Assembly: GCA_937873455.1 (NCBI GenBank)
Contig: CALMYG010000004.1
Coordinates: 1-64,000 of the forward strand
Length of the DNA: 64,000 bases
Source: an uncultured Verrucomicrobiota bacterium
GTDB taxonomy: Bacteria > Verrucomicrobiota > Kiritimatiellia > CAIVKH01
Direction: 5' to 3'
The notes below the pieces were generated by a model, which searched no databases, had not been told where the DNA came from, and saw nothing but the letters and a program-made list of their open reading frames with translations. Below are positions 51,778 to 59,724 of the stretch, one piece after another. Made by a program: the position numbers and the translations under genes. Position 1 is the first letter of the stretch; every line of letters begins with the position of its first letter.

Positions 51778-52551
51778 CATCAACTGATTCAATTTCGAAA
51801 CATCGGCGACGAGATGGTTGACTTCCTCGTTCTCGTCAATCTCGAACGTCAACGAACACGGGGCCAAGGATTGGACAAAATCCATGATCCGAATGCCGCG
51901 CCCGGATCCGATGTTAATCGCGCCGGTAGCCCGCCGCTCGTATACCGCAAGCAGCCGATCCGCAATATCCATAGCCGGTGACAAATCCCTTATGCTACGG
52001 GCCCCCATGAGCCGGAATGGTTTGGATAAATCCTCGGTCTGCAGGCGGCGCTTGATGGCGGGATAGAGATATCCGGGAGCCTGTCGGTCGCTATAAAAAC
52101 TGAAAATTCGCGCCCGGCAAACCGGAATACCCGCTTGGGTGGACAAGGCATCCAGAACCACTTCGCCTTGGTATTTGGTCTGACCATACTGATTAATCGG
52201 CCCTACCGGATCTTCCTCGGCAATCGGTTCGCGTTTACTTGCATACACATGCGAACTGCTTGCGTAGAGCAGATAGGGACGTTGATCCGTAGCCAGTAAA
52301 GCTTCGCCCAATCGCAGGCATCCTCCGACATTGATGGCATAGGCATCAAACGGGTTCTCCCGGACCCACTGAACCGGCACTTTGGCGGCAAAATGGAAAA
52401 TGGCTTCCCACGTGTGGTCACCAATCCAGCGATTTAGCGCCTTGCTATCCCGAATATCTCCGTCATAGCCGGAGCATGGAACTCCCTGCCGGGACAATTT
52501 TTCCTTGAGCAGCGTACCCAGCACGCCGCGATGGCCGGTTATGCCGATCAT
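51766..52551 (-). CDS. NAD-dependent sugar epimerase/dehydratase (extended SDR)
   Basis: A 261-residue SDR: 'IGITGHRGVLGTLLKEKL' (NAD loop), 'YASSSHVYASKREP' (catalytic Ser), 'YGQTKYQGEVVLDA' (Y-x3-K) and 'SIRDLSPAMDIADRLLAVYE'. The stop is a TAG in the TACACTT repeat. Its start overlaps the stop of the upstream GT4 gene (ATGA). It may reduce or epimerise the keto sugar produced by the ColD-like enzyme. Short for the family, so one C-terminal strand could be missing. Confidence 0.82.
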   Translation of the reverse strand: MIGITGHRGVLGTLLKEKLSRQGVPCSGYDGDIRDSKALNRWIGDHTWEAIFHFAAKVPVQWVRENPFDAYAINVGGCLRLGEALLATDQRPYLLYASSSHVYASKREPIAEEDPVGPINQYGQTKYQGEVVLDALSTQAGIPVCRARIFSFYSDRQAPGYLYPAIKRRLQTEDLSKPFRLMGARSIRDLSPAMDIADRLLAVYERRATGAINIGSGRGIRIMDFVQSLAPCSLTFEIDENEEVNHLVADVSKLNQLMVIE

Positions 52552-54035
52552 AAAGCCTCCATAGGCAGGCCGGGCAGACCATAACGTCGGCTTATGACGG
52601 CCCAGTCGTAATGTTCACGGAGCCGATCCCGGGCGACACACGCCGACGCATCCAAGGCCTCGGAATCACCCGCGAGTTGACGCATCGCCTCGCCGAAGGC
52701 GACCGGCAATTCGTCCATGGGCCAGGGGTGCAAGGCATCGCCCAACATTTCATAACCGCGAAGCCCGAAGGTGGTGGCCAGCACCGGCTTGCCATGGGCC
52801 ATATATTCGGAGATCTTCAGACTGCTGCCGATATCGTAGCCGGGGATGGGAGAAAGGGCCACGTCGGCCATGCTGAGTATCGCGGTCTTGGCCATATCGG
52901 AAACCCGCCCGCAAGGGAAGACATTTGGCGGGATGGTCGGGAGGCCGGTATCGCGAGGATTCATGCCAATGAGGGCAAAGCTGGCATCCGGATAGCGCGG
53001 AGCAATTTCCGTTCCGATAAAGGTGACGGCGTCGCGATTGGGCTGGGTGCCGGCTGATCCCATGAATACCGCAAGGGGATGCGGCCATCCACAGGCGGCC
53101 CGGAGCGCCCGGGCCCGGGAAGGCGGCATAAAGGGGGTTTCATCCACCCAAACCCCGTTGGGAACCAAGGTGATCTTCTGACGTAATGACTCCCCCTGCT
53201 CCTTCAACAGATCTTCGATATCGACTTGTGAACACATGCCGATACGGTCGGCACGCTCGCAGGTTTCGGATTCCTGCGCGAACTGGACCTTGCGGACTTC
53301 CGTTTTGTCGGCTGACGCGCCGGCATTGCGGAGGGTGAAGTAGCTGTTCACTTCCGGGGCGTCGTACACCAGATACGGCCGGCTCTTGGATTCCCGCCAG
53401 AGCCTTACGAGGTGTGGTTGGTTTAACACGCATACGGCGGCGCCGGCGGCTTGCTGTTCGTAACAGTAACGCAGCACCGGCAACGCATCGAGATGCCGAT
53501 CCAAGCCAAGGCTGAAGGCCACCCCGCCGAATGATTTTTGATCGCGCTCCAGGGCTCGCATAAACTCCGGCGTTTGCGGTACGGCATAGATGGAAACCCC
53601 CGGGGCCACGGGAATAACTTCAAGTGAGCGCCTGGGGCCGACCACGCTGATAATCGAGACATCAAAATTTGCGGAAAATGCCCTGGCTAATCCGAGAATG
53701 CGCGTTGCGCCGCCGTTACGGGAAAGTACATCAAACGGCGCGACATACACCAGGCGCGGCAGGTCCGTCGGACGCGGTTGGGCCCGGTTATCGGCAAGCA
53801 GCGCTTGCCGCAATTGGCGCAGCAAGGCCTCGTGATATCGATCCAGCGGGGCCAGGGCTACCCGGCGAATCAGCGTTTTTATCCGGCCCATCCAACCGGA
53901 TTGTTCCGACCAAAGCGGAAAGCTGGATAGATCGCGTAGCCCCAGATAACGGTCCAGCGGCGTAATCACCCCGCGATCGGCCGAGAGGATTTCTTCGCTG
54001 TGACTTACTGCATTTTGGAAATCAGACACATTCAT
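52548..54035 (-). CDS. GT4-family glycosyltransferase
   Basis: A 495-residue GT-B enzyme. The N-terminal 85 residues are an extension; the family domain begins at 'LVYVAPFDVLSRNGGATRIL'. Donor motifs are 'PLAVFMGSAGTQPNRDAVTF' and 'GSSLKISEYMAHGKPVLATT'. It resembles the neighbouring 54038-55531 product in layout, so the two may have arisen by duplication. It lies 2 bp downstream of that gene and overlaps the SDR gene by ATGA. Confidence 0.9.
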   Translation of the reverse strand: MNVSDFQNAVSHSEEILSADRGVITPLDRYLGLRDLSSFPLWSEQSGWMGRIKTLIRRVALAPLDRYHEALLRQLRQALLADNRAQPRPTDLPRLVYVAPFDVLSRNGGATRILGLARAFSANFDVSIISVVGPRRSLEVIPVAPGVSIYAVPQTPEFMRALERDQKSFGGVAFSLGLDRHLDALPVLRYCYEQQAAGAAVCVLNQPHLVRLWRESKSRPYLVYDAPEVNSYFTLRNAGASADKTEVRKVQFAQESETCERADRIGMCSQVDIEDLLKEQGESLRQKITLVPNGVWVDETPFMPPSRARALRAACGWPHPLAVFMGSAGTQPNRDAVTFIGTEIAPRYPDASFALIGMNPRDTGLPTIPPNVFPCGRVSDMAKTAILSMADVALSPIPGYDIGSSLKISEYMAHGKPVLATTFGLRGYEMLGDALHPWPMDELPVAFGEAMRQLAGDSEALDASACVARDRLREHYDWAVISRRYGLPGLPMEAL

Positions 54036-54037
54036 GT

Positions 54038-55531
54038 TTACCTGCGCCTAAAAGCATCCGGAAGAATTTCTTCATACGGCTTAACCACATGCTCCCAGGA
54101 TAATTCCCGCTCGACGTAGACACGTCCACCCCGGCTGCGCGCATCCCATGCATCCAGGTTGTCGGCTAAACCTGTAATCAGGGTATCGAGTTCCGTCGAA
54201 AATTGGTCCCGTTCGACAATCGTCATCACGGCCTCGATTCCAGGGAACCCTCGCGCGCCCACCGGGGTGGATACGGTAATTTTTCCATGGGCCAATCCAT
54301 CCGGAGCTTTCAAGCTGGAACCGGTTCCCATTTTCATGGGGCACAGCGCGGTCGTGGCCAGGGCCATAACCGCTTCCTTGAGTTCATGCCGCACGCTTCC
54401 GGTAAAGATCATATTGGAAGGAGGAGGCGTATAGAAATCACTGGCTTGGTAGAGATAAAACGGCATACCCATCACCACAAACCAGTCCCGGGGTCGGGCG
54501 GGCGCCAAGGTGTCACTGATCCACCGCACCGCTTCGAGATTGGGCCGGTGCGCCGTACCTAAAAAAAGATGTGTGACGGCCTCGATTCCGGCGGCATGGG
54601 CCAGACGACGAGCCTGGGATGGCGGGGTCAGGCGGGCGGCGGCAAGGTCGACACCGTTGCGGACTACTACGGTCTTGGGCGCCGCATCCGGACACCGCGC
54701 GGCCAGTTTCTCAGCGTCTTCCTCGGTGGTCATGGAAATAACCGAGGCCCGCCGGCATAACGCTCCCTCCAACCCGGCGATGGCTTCGGTGGTCCGTGCG
54801 CGATCGGCATCGAAGTCGACCATCTCAAGGTATTGCATCACGTCGTCGTGGCTGTCGTACAAAACGGGCTGATCATCGATCCACGGCGCCACATGGGGCC
54901 AGGCAAACGGACCTACGCACATCACCGCCCGCGCGCTGGGAATGGTTTCCTCCAGCACATACCGAAGCTCGGGCAACAACTCCGGACGCTGGGCAACGGT
55001 TAAAAAATGCCGGTAATAACCATAAACCGACTTCACGGCCTCGGTGGCCCGAATAAACGCAGGCGAGCGGGGCACGGACACAATCGATACCCCTGGCCAC
55101 AGCTCCCGGCGATCCACCAGATAGTCATCCTCAATGGAAACCACCGTCACCCGGCCATAAGCTGAAAGAGCGCGGGCGATGCCTCCTACGCGAACCGCGC
55201 CTCCTGAACGCATGGCGCGCACATGAAAGGGGGCGACAATGACCAAATCCGGTTTTTCAACCTCGCGGAAAGCGGCGTGAATGTTTTCTGCAGCCAACAG
55301 GGAACGGTTGAAGCTCTCCTGCCGCCATAGCAGACCATGGGTGAGCTTAAACGCCCATTTTCGCCATCCCTGCCGACCGGTGGCGTACGGGAAAATAGTC
55401 CACTCCCTAAGCGCTTCATGCGGATCAGCGCCGGGAATGCCGGTCGTCGCCCGCAATAGATGCATGGCCCTGACCAGAGCATCGCCGAATCCGACCCGGT
55501 CGACGTCCAGATTGATATGCCGATCGATCAT
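54038..55531 (-). CDS. GT4-family glycosyltransferase
   Basis: I start at the ATG at 55531 ('MIDRHINLDVDRVGFG'), which overlaps the FkbM gene stop as ATGA; a longer frame to 55678 has no family similarity. The 497-residue product has 'LVIVAPFHVRAMRSGGAVRV', 'THLFLGTAHRPNLEAVRWIS' and the donor motif 'GTGSSLKAPDGLAHGKITVS', parallel to its downstream neighbour. Substrate unknown. It is part of the operon 56475 to 51766. Confidence 0.88.
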   Translation of the reverse strand: MIDRHINLDVDRVGFGDALVRAMHLLRATTGIPGADPHEALREWTIFPYATGRQGWRKWAFKLTHGLLWRQESFNRSLLAAENIHAAFREVEKPDLVIVAPFHVRAMRSGGAVRVGGIARALSAYGRVTVVSIEDDYLVDRRELWPGVSIVSVPRSPAFIRATEAVKSVYGYYRHFLTVAQRPELLPELRYVLEETIPSARAVMCVGPFAWPHVAPWIDDQPVLYDSHDDVMQYLEMVDFDADRARTTEAIAGLEGALCRRASVISMTTEEDAEKLAARCPDAAPKTVVVRNGVDLAAARLTPPSQARRLAHAAGIEAVTHLFLGTAHRPNLEAVRWISDTLAPARPRDWFVVMGMPFYLYQASDFYTPPPSNMIFTGSVRHELKEAVMALATTALCPMKMGTGSSLKAPDGLAHGKITVSTPVGARGFPGIEAVMTIVERDQFSTELDTLITGLADNLDAWDARSRGGRVYVERELSWEHVVKPYEEILPDAFRRR

Positions 55532-56475
55532 GATGTTGCTTGGACGAGACGATCCAATTCGGAGTAAGGAAGGTAATGAACCGGCCCGCATACCTCCCGG
55601 GGAACAAAGAGAAAATCCGTAAACGTGCGTGGCGGGCTGAAATCCCCGGCATTCATGGCAAATAGCCCTTCCCGGCACAACCCAAACAACCGGTACCCCA
55701 TTGCTTCGGCCTCATCGAACACCTCGCGGTTTTTTGCCGGGTTTGGCAGCATTTCCACCACCAGCAACGGACGACGCTCCCGCAGGGTGGCGTGAGCCCC
55801 GCGCAAAACGCTGATTTCATGGCCTTCAACATCAATCTTAATGAACAACGGATTGGCGCGAGGGTTGGCGGCGAGGAAACCATCGATAGTTTCCAACGCC
55901 ACCTCAATTTCTTCAAACCGCGCTCCGGGTGAGAGATGCCGGTTATCGGCCAAACTCGCCGTCGGTTCCGCTTCGGCTACGCCTTCATAACGGGGTACGG
56001 AAATCCGGGCCCGCCCTGGAGCATCGCTCATAGCGCAAGCATGAACCCGATCCGAGGGGAAGCCATTCGCCTCATGAAAACGGCGGTTGCCCTCGGCAAG
56101 CGACGGAACTGGTTCGAAGGCATCGACCACAAGCGTGGGAAAGGTCCTCCCGGCGAGCACGGCATATAATCCGATATTGGAACCAACATCCAAAAACGAA
56201 GACGAACGGGAAACCGCCCAACGGATGACCTGCCACGTGTTGTACTCATAGCCGCCCGGTCCGAGCCAGTACAGCAAGGTCGAATACATCACCCCGGTTT
56301 TTTCCGGGAAAACCAACAACTGGCCGTCAACCTTAAGCCGGCACCCGGTGACTTTAACCGCCCAGGGAATGGTGCGCACCAACCAGGAGGCCAAACGATA
56401 AAGCGGGCGCAGCACCCGCGCCACCACACGACCGACGAGGGGACGAGCAAGCAGGGATTTGATGAGTGTTTTCAT
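55528..56475 (-). CDS. FkbM-family methyltransferase
   Basis: A 315-residue protein with a basic, partly hydrophobic N-terminus and the FkbM domain: 'SSSFLDVGSNIGLYAVLAGR' (SAM motif I, about residue 92), 'VDAFEPVPSLAEGNRRF' and 'PLFIKIDVEGHEISVLRGAH'. Members O-methylate sugars and other hydroxylated substrates. It is the first gene of an operon with two GT4 enzymes and an SDR, all joined by overlaps or 2-bp gaps, so it probably modifies the same oligosaccharide. Confidence 0.88.
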   Translation of the reverse strand: MKTLIKSLLARPLVGRVVARVLRPLYRLASWLVRTIPWAVKVTGCRLKVDGQLLVFPEKTGVMYSTLLYWLGPGGYEYNTWQVIRWAVSRSSSFLDVGSNIGLYAVLAGRTFPTLVVDAFEPVPSLAEGNRRFHEANGFPSDRVHACAMSDAPGRARISVPRYEGVAEAEPTASLADNRHLSPGARFEEIEVALETIDGFLAANPRANPLFIKIDVEGHEISVLRGAHATLRERRPLLVVEMLPNPAKNREVFDEAEAMGYRLFGLCREGLFAMNAGDFSPPRTFTDFLFVPREVCGPVHYLPYSELDRLVQATS

Positions 56476-56490
56476 GGATAATGTTAGCGC

Positions 56491-57798
56491 TTAGGAAGCG
56501 GGTTGCGTGCGAAGGCGCCACGTTGCCGGGCATCTCACCTGACCGTCAGCGCGCAGAATCACCGCCGGGGTTTTTTCACCTGGCAACACATCGACCTTGG
56601 CGCACCCGGCCAGATAATCGATATAGGCGCCGTCTCCAGATCGAATGGCCAAATCCACGAGGTAACTGGCAGGCTGTAAGTCACAGCGGGGCACCACAAT
56701 TTCACAACGGATTTTCCCTTGATGGAAATGCCAATACGCTTCGGTCAATTCACTATCAATGGACATGATACGCGCGCCCTCGGCGGAGCAGAACCCCAGC
56801 CCCATAGCCACGCCTTCAATTTGCCCGCGGCATTCAATATCCACCTCAAAACGAACCGGATCGCCGTGCCGGATCGGCAAACCTTGATTGACCACGAAAT
56901 CCGTCATAAAGGCGCGATCCCCCATCATGCGGCCCCGGGGCTCTCCGCGGAGGTCATAGACCAGGCCGGTCGCCCCGGAAGTCGTTTTGAGATAACCGAT
57001 CACCACCGGGCCGGTATCGCCATAGTCGGCGATGCACCCGTCGCGCAAATAGAGCGCTTTGTGGGTCAAACTTTTAACCGCACTCATGTTGTGGCTGACG
57101 AACAACACGGTCCGTCCGGCGGCCGCGACATCGCCCATTTTTCCAAGGCACTTGCGCTGGAAGGAGACGTCTCCCACCGCCAGCACTTCGTCAATCACCA
57201 GGATTTCCGGGTCAAGATGCGCGGCCACCGCGAAAGCCAGGCGCACGTACATCCCGCTGGAGTATCGCTTCACCGGGGTGTCGATGAAGCGGGTAATTTC
57301 CGCGAAGTCGACGATGGCGTCGAATTTGCTCCTGACCTCGGCCCGGGTCATCCCCAGAATGGCCCCATTCAAAAATACATTCTCCCGTCCGGTCAATTCG
57401 GGATGAAACCCGGTGCCCACCTCCAACAGGGATGCGATACGCCCGCGGGCCTTGATGGTTCCGGAAGTCGGACCAGTCACCCGGGAGAGTATCTTCAGCA
57501 GGGTCGATTTCCCGGCCCCGTTGCGCCCGATGATCCCGAGCACGGTACCTTGCTCGACCTCGAAGGAGACATCGCGGAGGGCCCACAAAACGTCACGTTG
57601 TGATGTTTGGGAGACCTGAGACGTGAGACCTGAGACTTGAGACTGATGAGCGGCATGGCTGTCCACCCGGCTGAGGGGATCCTCCTTTCCGCGCAGGTTG
57701 TGCCACCAGCGCTGGACATCGTCGCGCAGGGTTCCGGCGGAGATAACGCCAAGCCGGTATTGCTTGGAGAGGTTTTCGACTTTGATGACTGTGGTCAT
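56491..57798 (-). CDS. wzt: O-antigen ABC transporter ATP-binding protein with C-terminal glycan-binding domain
   Basis: A 435-residue protein. The ATPase has Walker A 'GRNGAGKST' (residues 91-99), signature 'YSSGMYVRLAFAVA', Walker B 'ILVIDEVLAVGD' and the switch His in 'VLFVSHNMSAV'. Residues about 260-420 form a beta-rich domain as in Wzt proteins that recognise the polymer's capped end. A one-armed GTCTC insert ('SQVSGLTSQVSQTSQ', residues about 52-66) lies just before 'DVLWALRDVSFEVEQG', where related proteins have a short variable loop. It works with Wzm (58345-59202) to export the glycan. Confidence 0.92.
   Translation of the reverse strand: MTTVIKVENLSKQYRLGVISAGTLRDDVQRWWHNLRGKEDPLSRVDSHAAHQSQVSGLTSQVSQTSQRDVLWALRDVSFEVEQGTVLGIIGRNGAGKSTLLKILSRVTGPTSGTIKARGRIASLLEVGTGFHPELTGRENVFLNGAILGMTRAEVRSKFDAIVDFAEITRFIDTPVKRYSSGMYVRLAFAVAAHLDPEILVIDEVLAVGDVSFQRKCLGKMGDVAAAGRTVLFVSHNMSAVKSLTHKALYLRDGCIADYGDTGPVVIGYLKTTSGATGLVYDLRGEPRGRMMGDRAFMTDFVVNQGLPIRHGDPVRFEVDIECRGQIEGVAMGLGFCSAEGARIMSIDSELTEAYWHFHQGKIRCEIVVPRCDLQPASYLVDLAIRSGDGAYIDYLAGCAKVDVLPGEKTPAVILRADGQVRCPATWRLRTQPAS
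57600..57650. repeat. In-frame one-armed RGTCTCM insert inside wzt
   Basis: GAGACCTGAGACGTGAGACC on the plus strand. On the coding strand only the GTCTC orientation is read, which cannot produce a stop. Confidence 0.88.
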
Positions 57799-57885
57799 GG
57801 GGAAAGACTAGAGACTGGAGACCTGAGACTTGAGACTGATGAGTGGAAGAAAAGACTAGAGACCCGAGACCTGAGACTTGAGACT
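57787..57885. repeat. RGTCTCM arm, left of a four-helix-bundle gene
   Basis: Two runs of GAGACCTGAGACTTGAGACT type units, the second overlapping the 3' end of the gene. Pairs with 58305-58347. Confidence 0.9.
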
Positions 57886-58296
57886 GAAGAACAAGAAAAT
57901 GAGCGCGGACGTTTTCGCGAGTGTGCGGGCGACCAAACCGGCTTCTTTCTCGACCGATTTGATTAACCCGGTCAGGACGCGAGACGCCTCATCGGCTTGC
58001 CCAGCCAACTGATCGTGATCGCTATCGGGAAGATAACGAAGTCGCTTCGAGAGGTGAATGAAGTAGGCGAGCTCCGAAAGTGATCCACGGGCGATGTAAA
58101 GGAAATGCAGGTAATCCTTTTTGGAACTCCTTGACGCACCCTCGGCAATATTCGCCGGGACCGAATACGCAGATCGCCTCATCTGGCTTGTGAGAGAGTA
58201 GATCTCCTCCCGGGGAAAATCTCTGGTGGCGTCATAAACAGCGACCGTCAAGTCATCCGACTTTTGCCAAGCTAGTATATTGTTAAAGTTTCTCAT
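57856..58296 (-). CDS. Four-helix-bundle protein (S23 family)
   Basis: A 146-residue protein starting 'MRNFNNILAWQKSDDLTVAV' with the family core 'LTSQMRRSAYSVPANIAEGA' and 'SLSELAYFIHLSKRL'. The last 15 or so residues ('LKSQVSGL') and the TAG stop are GTCTC repeat DNA. It splits wzt from wzm, which are normally adjacent, and lies exactly between inverted GTCTC arms. It is probably an accessory insert rather than an export component. Confidence 0.9.
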   Translation of the reverse strand: MRNFNNILAWQKSDDLTVAVYDATRDFPREEIYSLTSQMRRSAYSVPANIAEGASRSSKKDYLHFLYIARGSLSELAYFIHLSKRLRYLPDSDHDQLAGQADEASRVLTGLIKSVEKEAGLVARTLAKTSALIFLFFSLKSQVSGL

Positions 58297-58304
58297 CGCA
58301 TTTC

Positions 58305-58347
58305 AGGTCTCAAGTCTCAGGTCTCAGGTCTCAGGTCTCAAGCCTCA
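58305..58347. repeat. RGTCTCM arm, right of a four-helix-bundle gene
   Basis: CAGGTCTCAAGTCTCAGGTC and further units. Inverted relative to 57787-57885. It supplies the TGA stop of wzm. Confidence 0.9.
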
Positions 58348-59202
58348 AACCGTATCCATAAACGTCTTTTCCACCCGGTTAAAAAGTGCCAGGCCGCCGA
58401 TAAACAGGATGACCGTAAACGCCGTGCTGTACGCCAGATGCCAGGGGCTGACCGTGCCCGCTCCGAGAAACGCATGGCGGAATGTTTCCACAATCGGCGT
58501 CATGGGATTGGCCAGAACGATCCATCGGTAGTTTTCCCCGACCAGCGAAAGCGGATACACCACCGGGGTGGCGTACATCGCCAACTGGACGCCGAAACCA
58601 ACCAATTGTTGCAGATCCCGGTACCGGGTAGTCAACGAGGAGATCAAAACACCAAATCCCAGTCCCAGGCCGGCCATCAATACCAAGAGAAAGGGCGTTA
58701 ACAAAACCATGCGGTTGATTTGAATGTCGGCGCCACGCCAGGCAAACCAGGCGAGAAAAGCCAGGTAAAACGAAAATTGGATAGCAAACCCGATCAGCCG
58801 GGATATCACCACGGAAACGGGCACAGCGACCCGGGGAAAATAGACTTTCCCGAAAATGTGGGCGTTGCCGATAAACGTATTGGAGGTGGCGGTCAAGCAG
58901 GTGGCGAAGTACGCCCACACGACATTTCCGGTCATGTAAAACAGGAAGGGCGGCAACCCGTCGGTGGGTAATTTCGCCACCCGGCCAAAGATGATGGTGA
59001 AGGTAATGGTGGTCAACAATGGCTGAATGATATGCCACAACGGCCCAAGAATCGTCTGCTTGTACTGGGCAGTGAAATCGCGCCAAACAAACATGCGCAC
59101 CAGATCACGGTAACGCCAGAGATCACGCAGGTGGAGTTCAAACCATCGGCGTTTGGGCTCGATAACTAAATCCCAGGACTCGGAAGATGATGGTTGGTTC
59201 AT
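58345..59202 (-). CDS. wzm: O-antigen ABC transporter permease
   Basis: A 285-residue ABC-2-type permease with six predicted membrane helices. The N-terminal amphipathic part 'YRDLVRMFVWRDFTAQYKQT' followed by 'LGPLWHIIQPLLTTITFTII' is the standard Wzm start. 'LANPMTPIVETFRHAFLG' is the conserved C-terminal gating segment. With Wzt it moves undecaprenyl-linked polymer to the periplasmic side. A four-helix-bundle gene is inserted between the two. Confidence 0.93.
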   Translation of the reverse strand: MNQPSSSESWDLVIEPKRRWFELHLRDLWRYRDLVRMFVWRDFTAQYKQTILGPLWHIIQPLLTTITFTIIFGRVAKLPTDGLPPFLFYMTGNVVWAYFATCLTATSNTFIGNAHIFGKVYFPRVAVPVSVVISRLIGFAIQFSFYLAFLAWFAWRGADIQINRMVLLTPFLLVLMAGLGLGFGVLISSLTTRYRDLQQLVGFGVQLAMYATPVVYPLSLVGENYRWIVLANPMTPIVETFRHAFLGAGTVSPWHLAYSTAFTVILFIGGLALFNRVEKTFMDTV

Positions 59203-59724
59203 GGTTGCTCCACACGTGGTTGGACGGTAGGCGGTAGACTGTAGACCACACTTAATCGCTTACACGTAGTCGCGTACACTTAATCGATTCAGGTCTCTCG
59301 TCCTTGCTTGCGGCTCTGCCGGTTATGAAATCCGGTTAAGGGTAACCGGTTAAGAGTCACATGTACACTTAATCGCTTACTCTTACTCGCGTACACTTAA
59401 TCGATTCAGATCTCTCGTCTTTGCTTGCGGCTCCTCTGCCGGTTAAGAAATTCGGTTAAGGGTAACCGGTTAAGAGTAGCGGTTAAGAGTCTCGTTTACA
59501 CTTAATCGCTTACTCTTACTCGTATACACTTACTCGTCTCAGGTCTCTCTTTGCTTGCGGCTCTGCCGGTTAAGAAATTCGGTTAAGGGTAACCGGTTAA
59601 GAGTAGCGGTTAAGAGTCTCGTTTACACTTAATCGCTTACTCTTACTCGCGTACACTTACTCGTCTCAGGTCTCCGGTCTCAAGTCTCAGGTCTCCAGTC
59701 TCAAGTCTCCAGCCTCGTTCACAA
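59203..59724. repeat. Tandemly amplified TACACTT/ACTCG element (3-4 copies of about 120-130 bp)
   Basis: Unit joints at about 59311, 59428 and 59558 (CGGCTCTGCCGGTTAAGAAA). Each copy carries an AACCGGTTAAGAGTAGCGGT arm and a TACACTTAATCGCTTACTCT arm, with GGTCTCTCTTTGCTTGCGGC between. It ends in a GTCTC run (59664-59712) 12 bp from the WaaL stop. No gene. Confidence 0.9.

Noticed and set aside
56719..57603. 294-codon plus-strand frame
   Set aside because: Antisense to wzt, which has complete ATPase motifs.
59245..59665. CRISPR-like regular repeats
   Set aside because: Units are tandem copies that include the 'spacers', which are not unique, and the repeats are degenerate. No cas gene is nearby.
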